Shown here: piece by piece, positions 15,701-21,467 of the stretch
How the letters are laid out: every line of letters begins with the position of its first letter
Numbering within the stretch: the first letter of the stretch is position 1
Assembly: GCA_002389505.1 (NCBI GenBank)
Contig: DGPA01000027.1
Coordinates: 98,282-119,748 of the forward strand
Source of the DNA: Halieaceae bacterium UBA4452
GTDB lineage: Bacteria > Pseudomonadota > Gammaproteobacteria > Pseudomonadales > Halieaceae
Length of the DNA stretch: 21,467 nt
Direction: 5' to 3'
The notes under the pieces: model-generated
Told to the model about the DNA's origin: nothing
Seen by the model: only the letters and a program-made list of their open reading frames with translations
The model's database searches: none
Program-made: the position numbers and the translations under genes

Positions 15701-16387
15701 TTACCCGAAGAAGGTGGGGTTGAAATAGTGTCTACCGCTGCGTATGTCCAGCAAATAGTCCACCAGCTGCACAAAATCTGACTCACCTCGTGCTAAATCT
15801 ATTTCGTTGGCGTTAACAATTAACAGGGGTGCAACATCGTAATAGTGAAAAAAATCGCTGTAAACCTCATTGAGCTGCTCAAGATAGTGTTTATCAATGC
15901 GGCCCTCACGGGCTATACCTCGCCGCTCAATGCGCTCCAGTAGTCGATCGGGTGAGGCCTGAAGATAGATCACTAAATCGGGTATTGGGGCATCAATGGT
16001 GAGCTGTTTGTACACTTTATCGTAGAGGGTGTATTCATCACTATCGAGGTTTACCCGGGCGAATAGCGGATCCTTTTCAATAAGAAAGTCAGAGACTCGA
16101 ACAGGCTCAAAGATGTCTTTTTGGCGCAAATCTTGAATTTTTTGCGCTCGCTGAAAAAGGAAGAAAAGCTGTGTTGCGAGTGCTGCTTCCGCTTTATTTT
16201 GATAAAAGCGCTCAAGAAAGGGGTTGTCGTCAGCTTCTTCAAGCAACACGTCATAATTAAATTGTCTAGCTAGCCGTTGTGCAAGAGTGGTTTTACCCAC
16301 CCCGATAGGCCCTTCGATAGCAATATAGCCCGGAGGTTTTCGGCCCCGCATATCTAACTCAAGAGTAGCAGGTGTATTGTCAGACAT
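15701..16387 (-). CDS. Deoxynucleoside kinase family protein
   Basis: This 228-residue protein carries a P-loop GPIGVGKTT at 26-34 and the dNK-family pattern EEADDNPFLERFYQ. It also has QLFFLFQRAQKI and an Arg-rich lid ERIERRGIAREGRID. It belongs to the deoxyadenosine/deoxyguanosine/deoxycytidine kinase-like family (dNK), which phosphorylates deoxynucleosides for salvage; the preferred substrate cannot be read from sequence. ATG 16387 overlaps the 3' end of folK by 8 bp and is preceded by AGGA. A later in-frame ATG (codon 13) still precedes the P-loop. A kinase of this family between folK and panB is common in related gammaproteobacteria. Confidence 0.88.
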   Translation of the reverse strand: MSDNTPATLELDMRGRKPPGYIAIEGPIGVGKTTLAQRLARQFNYDVLLEEADDNPFLERFYQNKAEAALATQLFFLFQRAQKIQDLRQKDIFEPVRVSDFLIEKDPLFARVNLDSDEYTLYDKVYKQLTIDAPIPDLVIYLQASPDRLLERIERRGIAREGRIDKHYLEQLNEVYSDFFHYYDVAPLLIVNANEIDLARGESDFVQLVDYLLDIRSGRHYFNPTFFG

Positions 16388-16907
16388 GTCGTTGTCCTAA
16401 ATCGTTAAGCGGACTCAGTAGTCGGTGGGGTAGCTTGACGCAGGTCGATGCAGTGCACTGACCGATCAGTGTATCGAGTGACCCGAAACCGCCAATGGAT
16501 ACAGATCCCTCTAGGAGGTCTAAAAGGGGCATTAGGACAAAGTCTCGATCCTTCAGGCCAGGATGAGGGAGCGTTAATGTGGCACAGTCATGTACCAATT
16601 CGCCATAGAGAAGGAGGTCTAGGTCGATACATCGCTCGCCCCAATGCCTGCGTTTAATGCGCCCCATAGTGCGCTCAATTCCCTGTAGCTCAGTCAGTAA
16701 CTGATGGGCCGTCAGATGTGTCTCCAATGCCGCGCAGGCGTTATAGAAATCAGGTTGGTCTTGAGGCCCCATTGGCGGCGACTGGTACACTCCAGAAAGT
16801 TGAGTAATGGCGGTGCTAGGTAGAGCAGAGCAGGCATCTATGGCCTGTTGTAGCTGATCTAGGGGATTACCCATATTGGCGCCCAAGCCTATGTAGGCAG
16901 TCATCAC
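16380..16907 (-). CDS. folK: 6-hydroxymethyl-7,8-dihydropterin pyrophosphokinase
   Basis: HPPK transfers pyrophosphate from ATP to hydroxymethyl-dihydropterin in folate synthesis. The 175 residues are a little more than E. coli FolK (159). The signature RHWGERCIDLDLLLYG contains the two Asp that bind magnesium. The N-terminal AYIGLGANMGNPLDQLQQAI, PDFYNACAALET and the LPHPGLKDRDFVLMPLLDL blocks are all present. Its ATG overlaps the pcnB stop codon (ATGA, 4 bp), and its own end overlaps the kinase gene, so pcnB, folK and the kinase are a tightly coupled unit. Folate made here supports PanB. Confidence 0.96.
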   Translation of the reverse strand: MMTAYIGLGANMGNPLDQLQQAIDACSALPSTAITQLSGVYQSPPMGPQDQPDFYNACAALETHLTAHQLLTELQGIERTMGRIKRRHWGERCIDLDLLLYGELVHDCATLTLPHPGLKDRDFVLMPLLDLLEGSVSIGGFGSLDTLIGQCTASTCVKLPHRLLSPLNDLGQRHV

Positions 16908-18172
16908 TGGCGATTCCGTTGGCGTGGCTTACGACGGGATTTGAACTGCTCTTTATCAGGGGCGGAGCCGACGACATCAGGGTGTAGTCGCTGCTGCTCT
17001 GTCCAAAAGTCACCACAGTGATCAAGCGTTGCGCCCGCTTGCTCTCGCAACAACAGTAGATCGTAAGCCGCCCTGAAGCGTCGTTGGCTCATGATGTTCA
17101 ATATTTGTTTCGATTTTCGCGCCTCCAGTTTAGGCTGCATTTCCCAGATTTCACGCATGGGGATAGAAAATCGTTTGGGAATTGCCAGGCGCAGGCAGGT
17201 TTCTGCACTGACCTGTTGTCCCGCACTATTGATCGCTTGATTGGGGGCCTCACCAGCTTGCTGCAATGCGTCGCTGCGATGTCGCACTGCAGGCCAGAGC
17301 ATAGCCGCCAATAGAAATGCGGGCGTGACCGGCCGATTTTGTCGAACCCGTGCATCGGTATTACCCATAGCCGCTTTGACCAATGTTTTACTGGGCGCAT
17401 CTTCTGCGACGCACTCAGCAGCCCCAGAGATAAGGTAGGCTAACAAATGATAGTCACACAGCAGTAAAAACGTGCTGTGGGCATGCCCTGACATAAACAA
17501 TTTAAGAAACTCATCAAATAACCGCGCCGACGGTATTTCGTTCAGTAATGGCGCACAGGTCGCGATGGCATCCGCCGTGTTAGATTCGATATCAAATTGT
17601 AATCGTGCTGAAAAGCGAACGACGCGCAGCATGCGTACAGGATCTTCTTGGTAGCGAGTGACGGGATTGCCAATAATACGTATGAGTCGTGCTTCGATGT
17701 CTTCTAGGCCGCTTTGTTGATCGAGTATTGTCTCGTTGTCGGGATCGTAATACATGGCATTAACGGTGAGGTCACGGCGTTTAGCATCATCTTCCAGAGA
17801 CCCATAGACATTATCGCGCAATAGCAAACCTTTATCGGATTGCTTGCTCGTCGATGGCTTCGCATCATCACTGGTATGATGCCCTCGGTAGGTCGTGACC
17901 TCGATGATTTCTCGCCCTTGACGAACATGGACAATTTGAAAGCGACGACCAATGATGCGCGCGCTTCTAAATAGTGCTTTGGTCTGCTCTGGCGTAGCGC
18001 TGGTCGCGATATCGAAATCTTTGGGTTTACCGTTAATCAGTAGATCACGCACCGCACCCCCGACGAGATAGGCGTCGAACCCAGCCTCCCGCAGGCGATG
18101 AACAATAGTGAGCGCAGCGCGGCTAATGGCTGCCTGGTTAATGGCATGCCTGTCTTCGGTGATAACCCTCAA
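16904..18172 (-). CDS. pcnB: Poly(A) polymerase I, TTG start
   Basis: PcnB adds 3' A-tails to RNAs, marking them for decay by PNPase and other exonucleases; its partner PNPase is also in this window. The 422-residue protein has the nucleotidyltransferase motif LVGGAVRDLL then KDFDIATSAT, with catalytic Asp52 and Asp54. RRDLTVNAMYYDP and RYQEDPVRMLRVVRFSARL follow, and the tail is basic (KSRRKPRQRNRQ). There is no ATG before the catalytic domain. TTG 18172 is preceded by AAGGG with 7-nt spacing. The residues right after it (VITEDRHAI) align with E. coli PcnB (VIPREQHAI), so the start cannot be much later. The frame is closed upstream by TAG at 18214. Confidence 0.93.
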   Translation of the reverse strand: MRVITEDRHAINQAAISRAALTIVHRLREAGFDAYLVGGAVRDLLINGKPKDFDIATSATPEQTKALFRSARIIGRRFQIVHVRQGREIIEVTTYRGHHTSDDAKPSTSKQSDKGLLLRDNVYGSLEDDAKRRDLTVNAMYYDPDNETILDQQSGLEDIEARLIRIIGNPVTRYQEDPVRMLRVVRFSARLQFDIESNTADAIATCAPLLNEIPSARLFDEFLKLFMSGHAHSTFLLLCDYHLLAYLISGAAECVAEDAPSKTLVKAAMGNTDARVRQNRPVTPAFLLAAMLWPAVRHRSDALQQAGEAPNQAINSAGQQVSAETCLRLAIPKRFSIPMREIWEMQPKLEARKSKQILNIMSQRRFRAAYDLLLLREQAGATLDHCGDFWTEQQRLHPDVVGSAPDKEQFKSRRKPRQRNRQ

Positions 18173-18218
18173 AAAAACGCCCTTTTTCTGGAATGATGGC
18201 AGAGCTGAAGTCTACTAA

Positions 18219-18244
18219 GTTACGACGCCAGTGGGGAGGGTAAT
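18219..18244. repeat. Inverted copy of the cbrB-downstream site, upstream of pcnB
   Basis: GTTACG (18219-18224) and GGTAAT (18239-18244) flank CGCCAGTGGGGA (18226-18237). The same 12-base core with the same GTTAC/GGTAA flanks recurs in opposite orientation at 18485-18512. It lies directly beside a -35-like TTGACA (- strand, 18250-18245) upstream of pcnB, though I see no good -10. It may be a second binding site of the adjacent CbrB-like regulator, or one arm of a mobile-element-like repeat; the first is preferred given the sigma-54 promoter between the copies. Confidence 0.5.
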
Positions 18245-18293
18245 TGTCAATTGAATGGAACTTTAGTGTTTCAGCGTAGTCTATAACGAAACA

Positions 18294-18373
18294 TGGGGAA
18301 GAAATCTTCCCCACCCAGGTCCGTTGTAACGCTTATTATTTTTGTTAGGCCAGTTATTATTATTTCAGCTCTT
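18294..18373 (-). ncRNA. Candidate CrcZ-like Hfq-titrating small RNA
   Basis: From the sigma-54 promoter a transcript should begin near 18373 (-). It has no open reading frame of note. It carries two A-rich runs that read as ARN triplets: AAT AAT AAT AAC (18364-18353), and AAC AAA AAT AAT AAG (18346-18332). It ends in a perfect 8-bp hairpin (TGGGGAAG, 18313-18306, with CTTCCCCA, 18301-18294) followed by TGTTTCGTT. ARN runs bind the distal face of Hfq, and the AAnAAnAA form is the Crc/Hfq target in Pseudomonas. There CrcZ is encoded in exactly this slot, downstream of cbrB and before pcnB. The T-tract is poor, so the RNA may be longer or read through into pcnB. This is inference, not homology: CrcZ is about 400 nt. 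Confidence 0.55.
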
Positions 18374-18383
18374 GTTAAACTGA

Positions 18384-18399
18384 TGCATTCTTTGTGCCA
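18384..18399 (-). promoter_or_regulatory. Sigma-54 (-24/-12) promoter
   Basis: On the - strand TGGCACAAAGAATGCA (18399 down to 18384) matches the RpoN consensus TGGCACG-N4-TTGCW at 10 of 12 defined positions. The essential GG (18398-18397) and GC (18386-18385) are exactly 10 nt apart. The predicted start is A18373. The only sigma-54 activator gene in the window lies immediately upstream. Confidence 0.75.
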
Positions 18400-18418
18400 C
18401 GAAATAAAAAATATTTAT

Positions 18419-18431
18419 AATCAAAGACTTA
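18419..18431 (+). promoter_or_regulatory. IHF binding site
   Basis: AATCAAAGACTTA matches the IHF consensus WATCAANNNNTTR at every defined position. It lies at about -46 to -58 of the predicted sigma-54 start, between that promoter and the upstream activator site. This is where IHF bends DNA to let a bound activator touch the polymerase. The surrounding sequence is AT-rich, as IHF sites prefer. Confidence 0.6.
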
Positions 18432-18484
18432 TGATTTTTCAGCACTAGTGTTTGAACTACTCGCCCCTCATACAAATGCTTTTT

Positions 18485-18512
18485 GTTACCTTTCCCCACT
18501 GGCGACGTTACC
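18485..18512. promoter_or_regulatory. Candidate upstream activator site for the CbrB-like regulator
   Basis: Two GTTACC repeats (18485-18490 and 18507-18512) are exactly 22 bp apart, two helical turns, on the same face of the DNA. Between them lies TCCCCACTGGCG (18493-18504), the inverse of the core at 18226-18237. The site is centred near -125 of the sigma-54 start, a normal distance for an enhancer-type site. Assignment to the CbrB-like protein rests on proximity and on the repeat; CbrB sites in Pseudomonas are, from memory, also GTTAC-type. Confidence 0.5.
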
Positions 18513-18537
18513 TATGGTGGCGTTTAGTGACAGGGCG

Positions 18538-19953
18538 TTAACCGTGCTGCTGCTTTAGTATTTTTTTTCGTGGCATGTCGAGTCGCTGTCGACGCTCCCA
18601 TAGGCACTTGCGGCTGATCCCCAATTTTTTGGCGAGCTCGGTTTCTGACATGGAATCTTGGTGCTCTAGGACAAACCGTTGGAAGTAATCTTCAAGCGAT
18701 AGCTCATCATCAGTGGCCGGCGCCGGTCCTTGGGCCAAGGACGGAGTGACCGCTAGTGGCAGCTCGGCTACCGGTGCCACGTAACCCTGTCCTAAGGGCT
18801 GTGGTAAGCCTAAATCATTGATGCCAATCTCCGCCCTGTCGGCCATGACGACGCCCCGCTCAATCGCGTGTTCCAGCTCTCGCACATTGCCTGGCCAACG
18901 GTACCGCAATAGCGAATCAAGAGCATCGTCACTGAGAAGACGCTTAGGTCGATCGAGGCGCTGCGCCACGGCGGCCGCAAACCATTCAGCCATGGCGCGA
19001 ATATCATTACCCCGCTCTCTCAGGGGCGGTACTTTCAGGGGTAAGACGTTAATACGGTAGTATAAATCCTGTCGAAACTCATTGATTTGCGCCAGCGCTG
19101 AGAGATCCCTGTGCGTAGCACAAATCAAGCGCACGTCAACACGTTTGCTGGTAACAGCACCTATCCTTCGTATTTCTCCTTCCTGAATAAAGCGCAGCAG
19201 CCGCGCTTGCGCCGCTAGCGGCAGTTCGCCAATTTCATCTAGGAACAATGTGCCGCCGTCCGCCGCTTCGATAAGACCAATACGATTGGTGTTGGCGCCG
19301 GTGAAAGCGCCTTTTTCGTAGCCAAACAGCTCCGATTCGATCAATGAATCGGGAATGGCGGCGCAGTTCACTGCCACCATTCTGCGGTTAGCCCGGTGAC
19401 TGGCCTCGTGCACCTGTCGGGCGGTCAACTCTTTTCCTGTGCCCGTCTCACCTAAAATCAGCACGGTAGAGTCAGTTTGGGCGACTTTTTTAACATTGGT
19501 GTTAAGTTGTTTCAACGACGGACAGGTGCCTTCAAAATAGCTGCTTTGCGCCGCACCGCTTTTGTCCGTTGCTGCCTGAGGGTTCTGATGACTAGCAACC
19601 AAGGGATATGTCGTTAACGCTTCTTGGACAACGGCCAGTAGATCCACTGCTGAGCAGGGCTTGGCGAGATAATCGACAGCGCCCTTTTTCATGGCATCGA
19701 CTGCAGAGCGCAGACTGGCGTAGTTAGTCATCACGATGACGGGAATGGGGTGGGCTAGTTGAATCAACTCACTACCCGGTATATCGGGTAGCCGCAGTTC
19801 TGTGATGACGAGATTAAAGTCGAGCAGGTTAACCCCGGTGCTCACTGCATTAACACTGTCGGCTTCGGCGACCTTGATGCCTTGGGATTCAAGAATCTTC
19901 CGAAGTGATTGTCGTTGCGAGGGTTCGTCGTCTACCAATAGAACGTGTGGCAT
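18538..19953 (-). CDS. cbrB: CbrB-type sigma-54 response regulator with Glu at the phospho-site
   Basis: This NtrC-class activator (471 residues from ATG 19953) has GGAG upstream. A GTG 15 nt earlier is possible. The receiver domain (1 to about 115) has Asp8/Asp9, Thr76 and Lys98, but Glu52 stands where the phosphorylated Asp is expected (VITELRLPDIPG). The AAA+ domain has GETGTGKE (168-175), the sigma-54-contacting GAFTGA (215-220) and TLFLDE (235-240). A Fis-type helix-turn-helix (SETELAKKLGISRKCLWERRQRL) closes it. MTNYASLRSAVDAMKKGAVDYLAKP and the C-terminus closely resemble Pseudomonas CbrB, which controls carbon/nitrogen balance via CrcZ. The cbrA kinase gene normally next to it is missing: gluQ follows directly. 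Regulation by kinase is therefore doubtful. Confidence 0.88.
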   Translation of the reverse strand: MPHVLLVDDEPSQRQSLRKILESQGIKVAEADSVNAVSTGVNLLDFNLVITELRLPDIPGSELIQLAHPIPVIVMTNYASLRSAVDAMKKGAVDYLAKPCSAVDLLAVVQEALTTYPLVASHQNPQAATDKSGAAQSSYFEGTCPSLKQLNTNVKKVAQTDSTVLILGETGTGKELTARQVHEASHRANRRMVAVNCAAIPDSLIESELFGYEKGAFTGANTNRIGLIEAADGGTLFLDEIGELPLAAQARLLRFIQEGEIRRIGAVTSKRVDVRLICATHRDLSALAQINEFRQDLYYRINVLPLKVPPLRERGNDIRAMAEWFAAAVAQRLDRPKRLLSDDALDSLLRYRWPGNVRELEHAIERGVVMADRAEIGINDLGLPQPLGQGYVAPVAELPLAVTPSLAQGPAPATDDELSLEDYFQRFVLEHQDSMSETELAKKLGISRKCLWERRQRLDMPRKKILKQQHG

Positions 19954-19999
19954 GAATGTGGGCTCCACATAAAAACGTACGTGCTTGCACCACTGTACA

Positions 20000-20036
20000 G
20001 TAACAGCAACAGTAACAAAATGACAAAAGTGTTACC
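20000..20036. promoter_or_regulatory. GTAAC/GTTAC cluster upstream of cbrB
   Basis: GTAAC occurs at 20000-20004 and 20012-20016, and GTTACC at 20031-20036, the last overlapping the gluQ stop codon. GTAAC at 20012 and GTTAC at 20031 form an inverted pair with 14 nt between. The same pentamer marks the two sites flanking the sRNA locus. The cluster lies 50-85 bp before the cbrB start, so it could mediate autoregulation. I see no clear sigma-54 or sigma-70 promoter in this 78-bp gap. Confidence 0.35.
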
Positions 20037-20886
20037 TTTTCACACTCTCCCTATGCCATTGAGTAACGCTCCACCGAAGGAAGTCCGCTGGACTGCTGAT
20101 GCTGGAGGGCGCTTGGGGAAGGCCTAAATGATGCGCTGCTGCGCATAGATTAGCCAGGGGAGATTCAGTAGACAGGGCTGTGGCGCCTGTTTGCTTGCTG
20201 AGTTTTTGGCCATCCGATCCGCAAACGATGGGTAGATGGCCATATTGTGGCGAGGGTAAGCCGAGAATTTCTTGTAAAAACAGTTGTTGGGGAGTGGATT
20301 CCAGCAAGTCGACGCCACGAATAACGTGACTAATGTCGCGCGCATCATCACACGCTGCGGCAAGTTGGTAGGCGTAAAGGCCATCTTTACGACGCAAAAT
20401 AAAATTCGCTTGTTGCTGTCCCAATAAGCAGCGTTGGCGGCTGAGTATGAGGTCGTCAAAGTGAATGGTGGTCTCGCGTGGTACTCGAATGCGAAGGCTT
20501 ACCTGCTCATCATTCCCGTAAGCGCGGGAGTCGCAATCACTAATACACACCCCGCCAGGGGCGACATTATTGCGGGTGCACTTACAGGCATATACTAACC
20601 CTCGCTCTTGAAGCTGCTCGAGCGCCTCGGTGTATCGCTGTCCGTGGTGACTCTGGTGGTCGACGCGATCGGGATGTAGGGAATGAGCGATCAGCACGTT
20701 GATGATGTCATGTCCGGCACCTGCCATTTCTCGCGGTGGGTCAATGTCATCAATACGCACTAGCCAGCGTCCTGAGTGGGCCTTTGCGTCGAGGTAACTG
20801 GCTAGGGCAGCTACCAACGAGCCCGCGTGTAGCGGGCCGGTGGGTGAGGGGGCAAAGCGGCCAACATAGGGTATGTCATGCGCCAA
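20032..20886 (-). CDS. gluQ: Glutamyl-Q tRNA(Asp) synthetase
   Basis: GluQ is a truncated glutamyl-tRNA synthetase that attaches Glu to the queuosine base in the anticodon of tRNA-Asp. It has the catalytic half only. YVGRFAPSPTGPLHAGSLVAALASYL carries the HIGH-like motif, VRIDDIDPPRE follows, then a Cys cluster (CKCTRNN and CISDC, zinc site) and KLSKQTG (KMSKS-like). No anticodon-binding domain follows. The start is uncertain. The frame runs up into dksA to TTG 20967, but the E. coli protein begins six residues before YIGRF. I therefore prefer TTG 20886, which has no clear SD. dksA-gluQ adjacency is conserved and translation is probably coupled. Confidence 0.9.
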   Translation of the reverse strand: MAHDIPYVGRFAPSPTGPLHAGSLVAALASYLDAKAHSGRWLVRIDDIDPPREMAGAGHDIINVLIAHSLHPDRVDHQSHHGQRYTEALEQLQERGLVYACKCTRNNVAPGGVCISDCDSRAYGNDEQVSLRIRVPRETTIHFDDLILSRQRCLLGQQQANFILRRKDGLYAYQLAAACDDARDISHVIRGVDLLESTPQQLFLQEILGLPSPQYGHLPIVCGSDGQKLSKQTGATALSTESPLANLCAAAHHLGLPQAPSSISSPADFLRWSVTQWHRESVKR

Positions 20887-20917
20887 AGGGGTTATGGACT
20901 CGGCGGTCGGGATGCGC

Positions 20918-21467
20918 TTAGCCCCGTTCTTGCTTTTCTTTGATCTCTGCAAGGGTTTTGCAATCAATGCATTCGGTCGCTGTGGGACGAGCCTCTAATC
21001 GATGCACACCGATGTCAATACCACAGGCATCGCAAAAACCGTAATCGTCATCTTTAATGCGTTCAAGCGTCTTATCAATTTTCTTAATAAGTTTGCGTTC
21101 GCGATCGCGGGTTCTTAATTCAAGACTAAACTCCTCTTCTTGAGTAGCACGATCGGTAGGATCTGGAAAGTTAGCTGCTTCGTCGCGCATATGATTCAAT
21201 GTGCGACTCACCTCATCAACGAGCTCAAAGCGCCAAGTCAGTAGCAGGTTTTTGAAGTGCTCTAGTTGCTCATCGTTCATATATGACTCGCCACGGCTAG
21301 CTTTATAGGGCGTAAAGTCGTCAAAGCGCTGCACGGCACCGACAGCTCGCGCCACATTGCGGGCAAGGCCTTTTTTAGCCACCGCTTTTTTGGCCACTGG
21401 CTTTTTAGCGGGTGCCTTGTTGACGGCAGCTTTTTTAGCGGGTGCCTTGTTGACGGCAGCTTTTTTA
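20918..21467 (-). CDS. dksA: RNA polymerase-binding factor DksA with Lys/Ala-rich N-terminal tail (5' end outside window)
   Basis: DksA binds the secondary channel of RNA polymerase and acts with ppGpp in the stringent response. The family core starts at about RFDDFTPYKASRGESYMNDEQLEHF. It includes the coiled-coil tip DPTDRATQEEEF with both tip Asp, and the four-Cys zinc site CDACGIDIG...CIDC. Upstream of the core the frame stays open to the window edge. It encodes a tail of repeats such as AAVNKAPAKK, KKPVAKK and KKAVAKKG, not present in E. coli DksA. GTG 21397 is in frame but has no SD, so the start most likely lies beyond the window. The tail looks like histone H1/AlgP-type basic repeats that could bind DNA or RNA. 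Confidence 0.93.
   Translation of the reverse strand, partial: KKAAVNKAPAKKAAVNKAPAKKPVAKKAVAKKGLARNVARAVGAVQRFDDFTPYKASRGESYMNDEQLEHFKNLLLTWRFELVDEVSRTLNHMRDEAANFPDPTDRATQEEEFSLELRTRDRERKLIKKIDKTLERIKDDDYGFCDACGIDIGVHRLEARPTATECIDCKTLAEIKEKQERG
21407..21466. repeat. Two perfect 30-bp tandem repeats in the 5' end of dksA
   Basis: Bases 21407-21436 and 21437-21466 are identical 30-mers, each beginning AGCGGGTGCC and ending in six T on the + strand. They encode the decapeptide KKAAVNKAPA twice, in frame. The next base continues the pattern, so the array probably extends past the window. Perfect identity at third codon positions indicates recent duplication or ongoing slippage. Confidence 0.95.

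Noticed and set aside
15649..15786. 46-residue N-terminal extension of PanB
   Set aside because: It overlaps the kinase gene in another frame, looks unlike the family, and the internal ATG 15648 has a good SD and gives the standard 264 residues.
18222..18250. TTGACA upstream of pcnB as a complete sigma-70 promoter
   Set aside because: At 16-19 bp spacing there is no -10-like hexamer; the nearest candidate TAACTT is 22 bp away.
18220..18510. A MITE or small insertion element bounded by inverted repeats
   Set aside because: No target duplication beyond a possible TA/CTA, no transposase, and the inside holds an ordered sigma-54 promoter region, so regulatory sites explain it better; kept only as an alternative.

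Overview
The window is a stretch of gammaproteobacterial chromosome, moderate in GC and densely packed. It carries two conserved blocks in the same relative order I know from Pseudomonas: tRNA-fMet-rimP-nusA-infB-rbfA-truB-rpsO-pnp, and dksA-gluQ-(cbrA)-cbrB-(crcZ)-pcnB-folK-panB-panC. Protein similarity (DksA, PcnB and a CbrB-type regulator) points to a relative of Pseudomonas or the Cellvibrionales/marine gammaproteobacteria. I cannot fix genus or family from the sequence alone.

Left block (1-9230, + strand). A strong sigma-70 promoter (191-219) precedes an initiator tRNA (323-399). An attenuator-like terminator follows, then the transcription/translation operon: RimP (ribosome maturation), NusA, IF2, RbfA, TruB, S15 and PNPase. 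A pseudoknot that matches the S15 autoregulatory leader architecture sits directly before rpsO. The block ends in a bidirectional terminator shared with the convergent acs gene.

Middle block (9297-13994). acs (acetyl-CoA synthetase, - strand) is divergent from a two-gene sodium:solute symporter pair: a DUF4212-type small subunit and a VC_2705-type large subunit. A small unidentified membrane-anchored protein follows. The symporter promoter has a 17-bp dyad lying inside a 19-bp spacer. Together these genes suggest uptake and activation of acetate or a similar short acid.

Right block (13972-21467, all - strand). pcnB, folK and a deoxynucleoside kinase overlap one another, followed by panB and panC. 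Upstream of pcnB is a 365-bp gap and then a CbrB-type sigma-54 activator, gluQ and dksA (5' end cut off by the window).

The most interesting part is the gap between the cbrB-like gene and pcnB. On the - strand it holds, in order, a GTTAC-type upstream site, a perfect IHF consensus, a -24/-12 sigma-54 promoter, and a short predicted transcript. The transcript has two runs of A-R-N triplets (the Hfq distal-face/Crc type of motif) followed by a strong hairpin. This is where Pseudomonas encodes the Hfq/Crc-sequestering RNA CrcZ, so I propose a miniature CrcZ-like RNA. The neighbouring CbrB-like regulator has Glu instead of Asp at the phospho-acceptor position, and the cbrA kinase gene expected between it and gluQ is absent. 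I infer an orphan, possibly phosphorylation-independent, version of the CbrAB-CrcZ catabolite circuit. A second notable feature is a lysine/alanine-rich, tandem-repeat-encoded tail on DksA.
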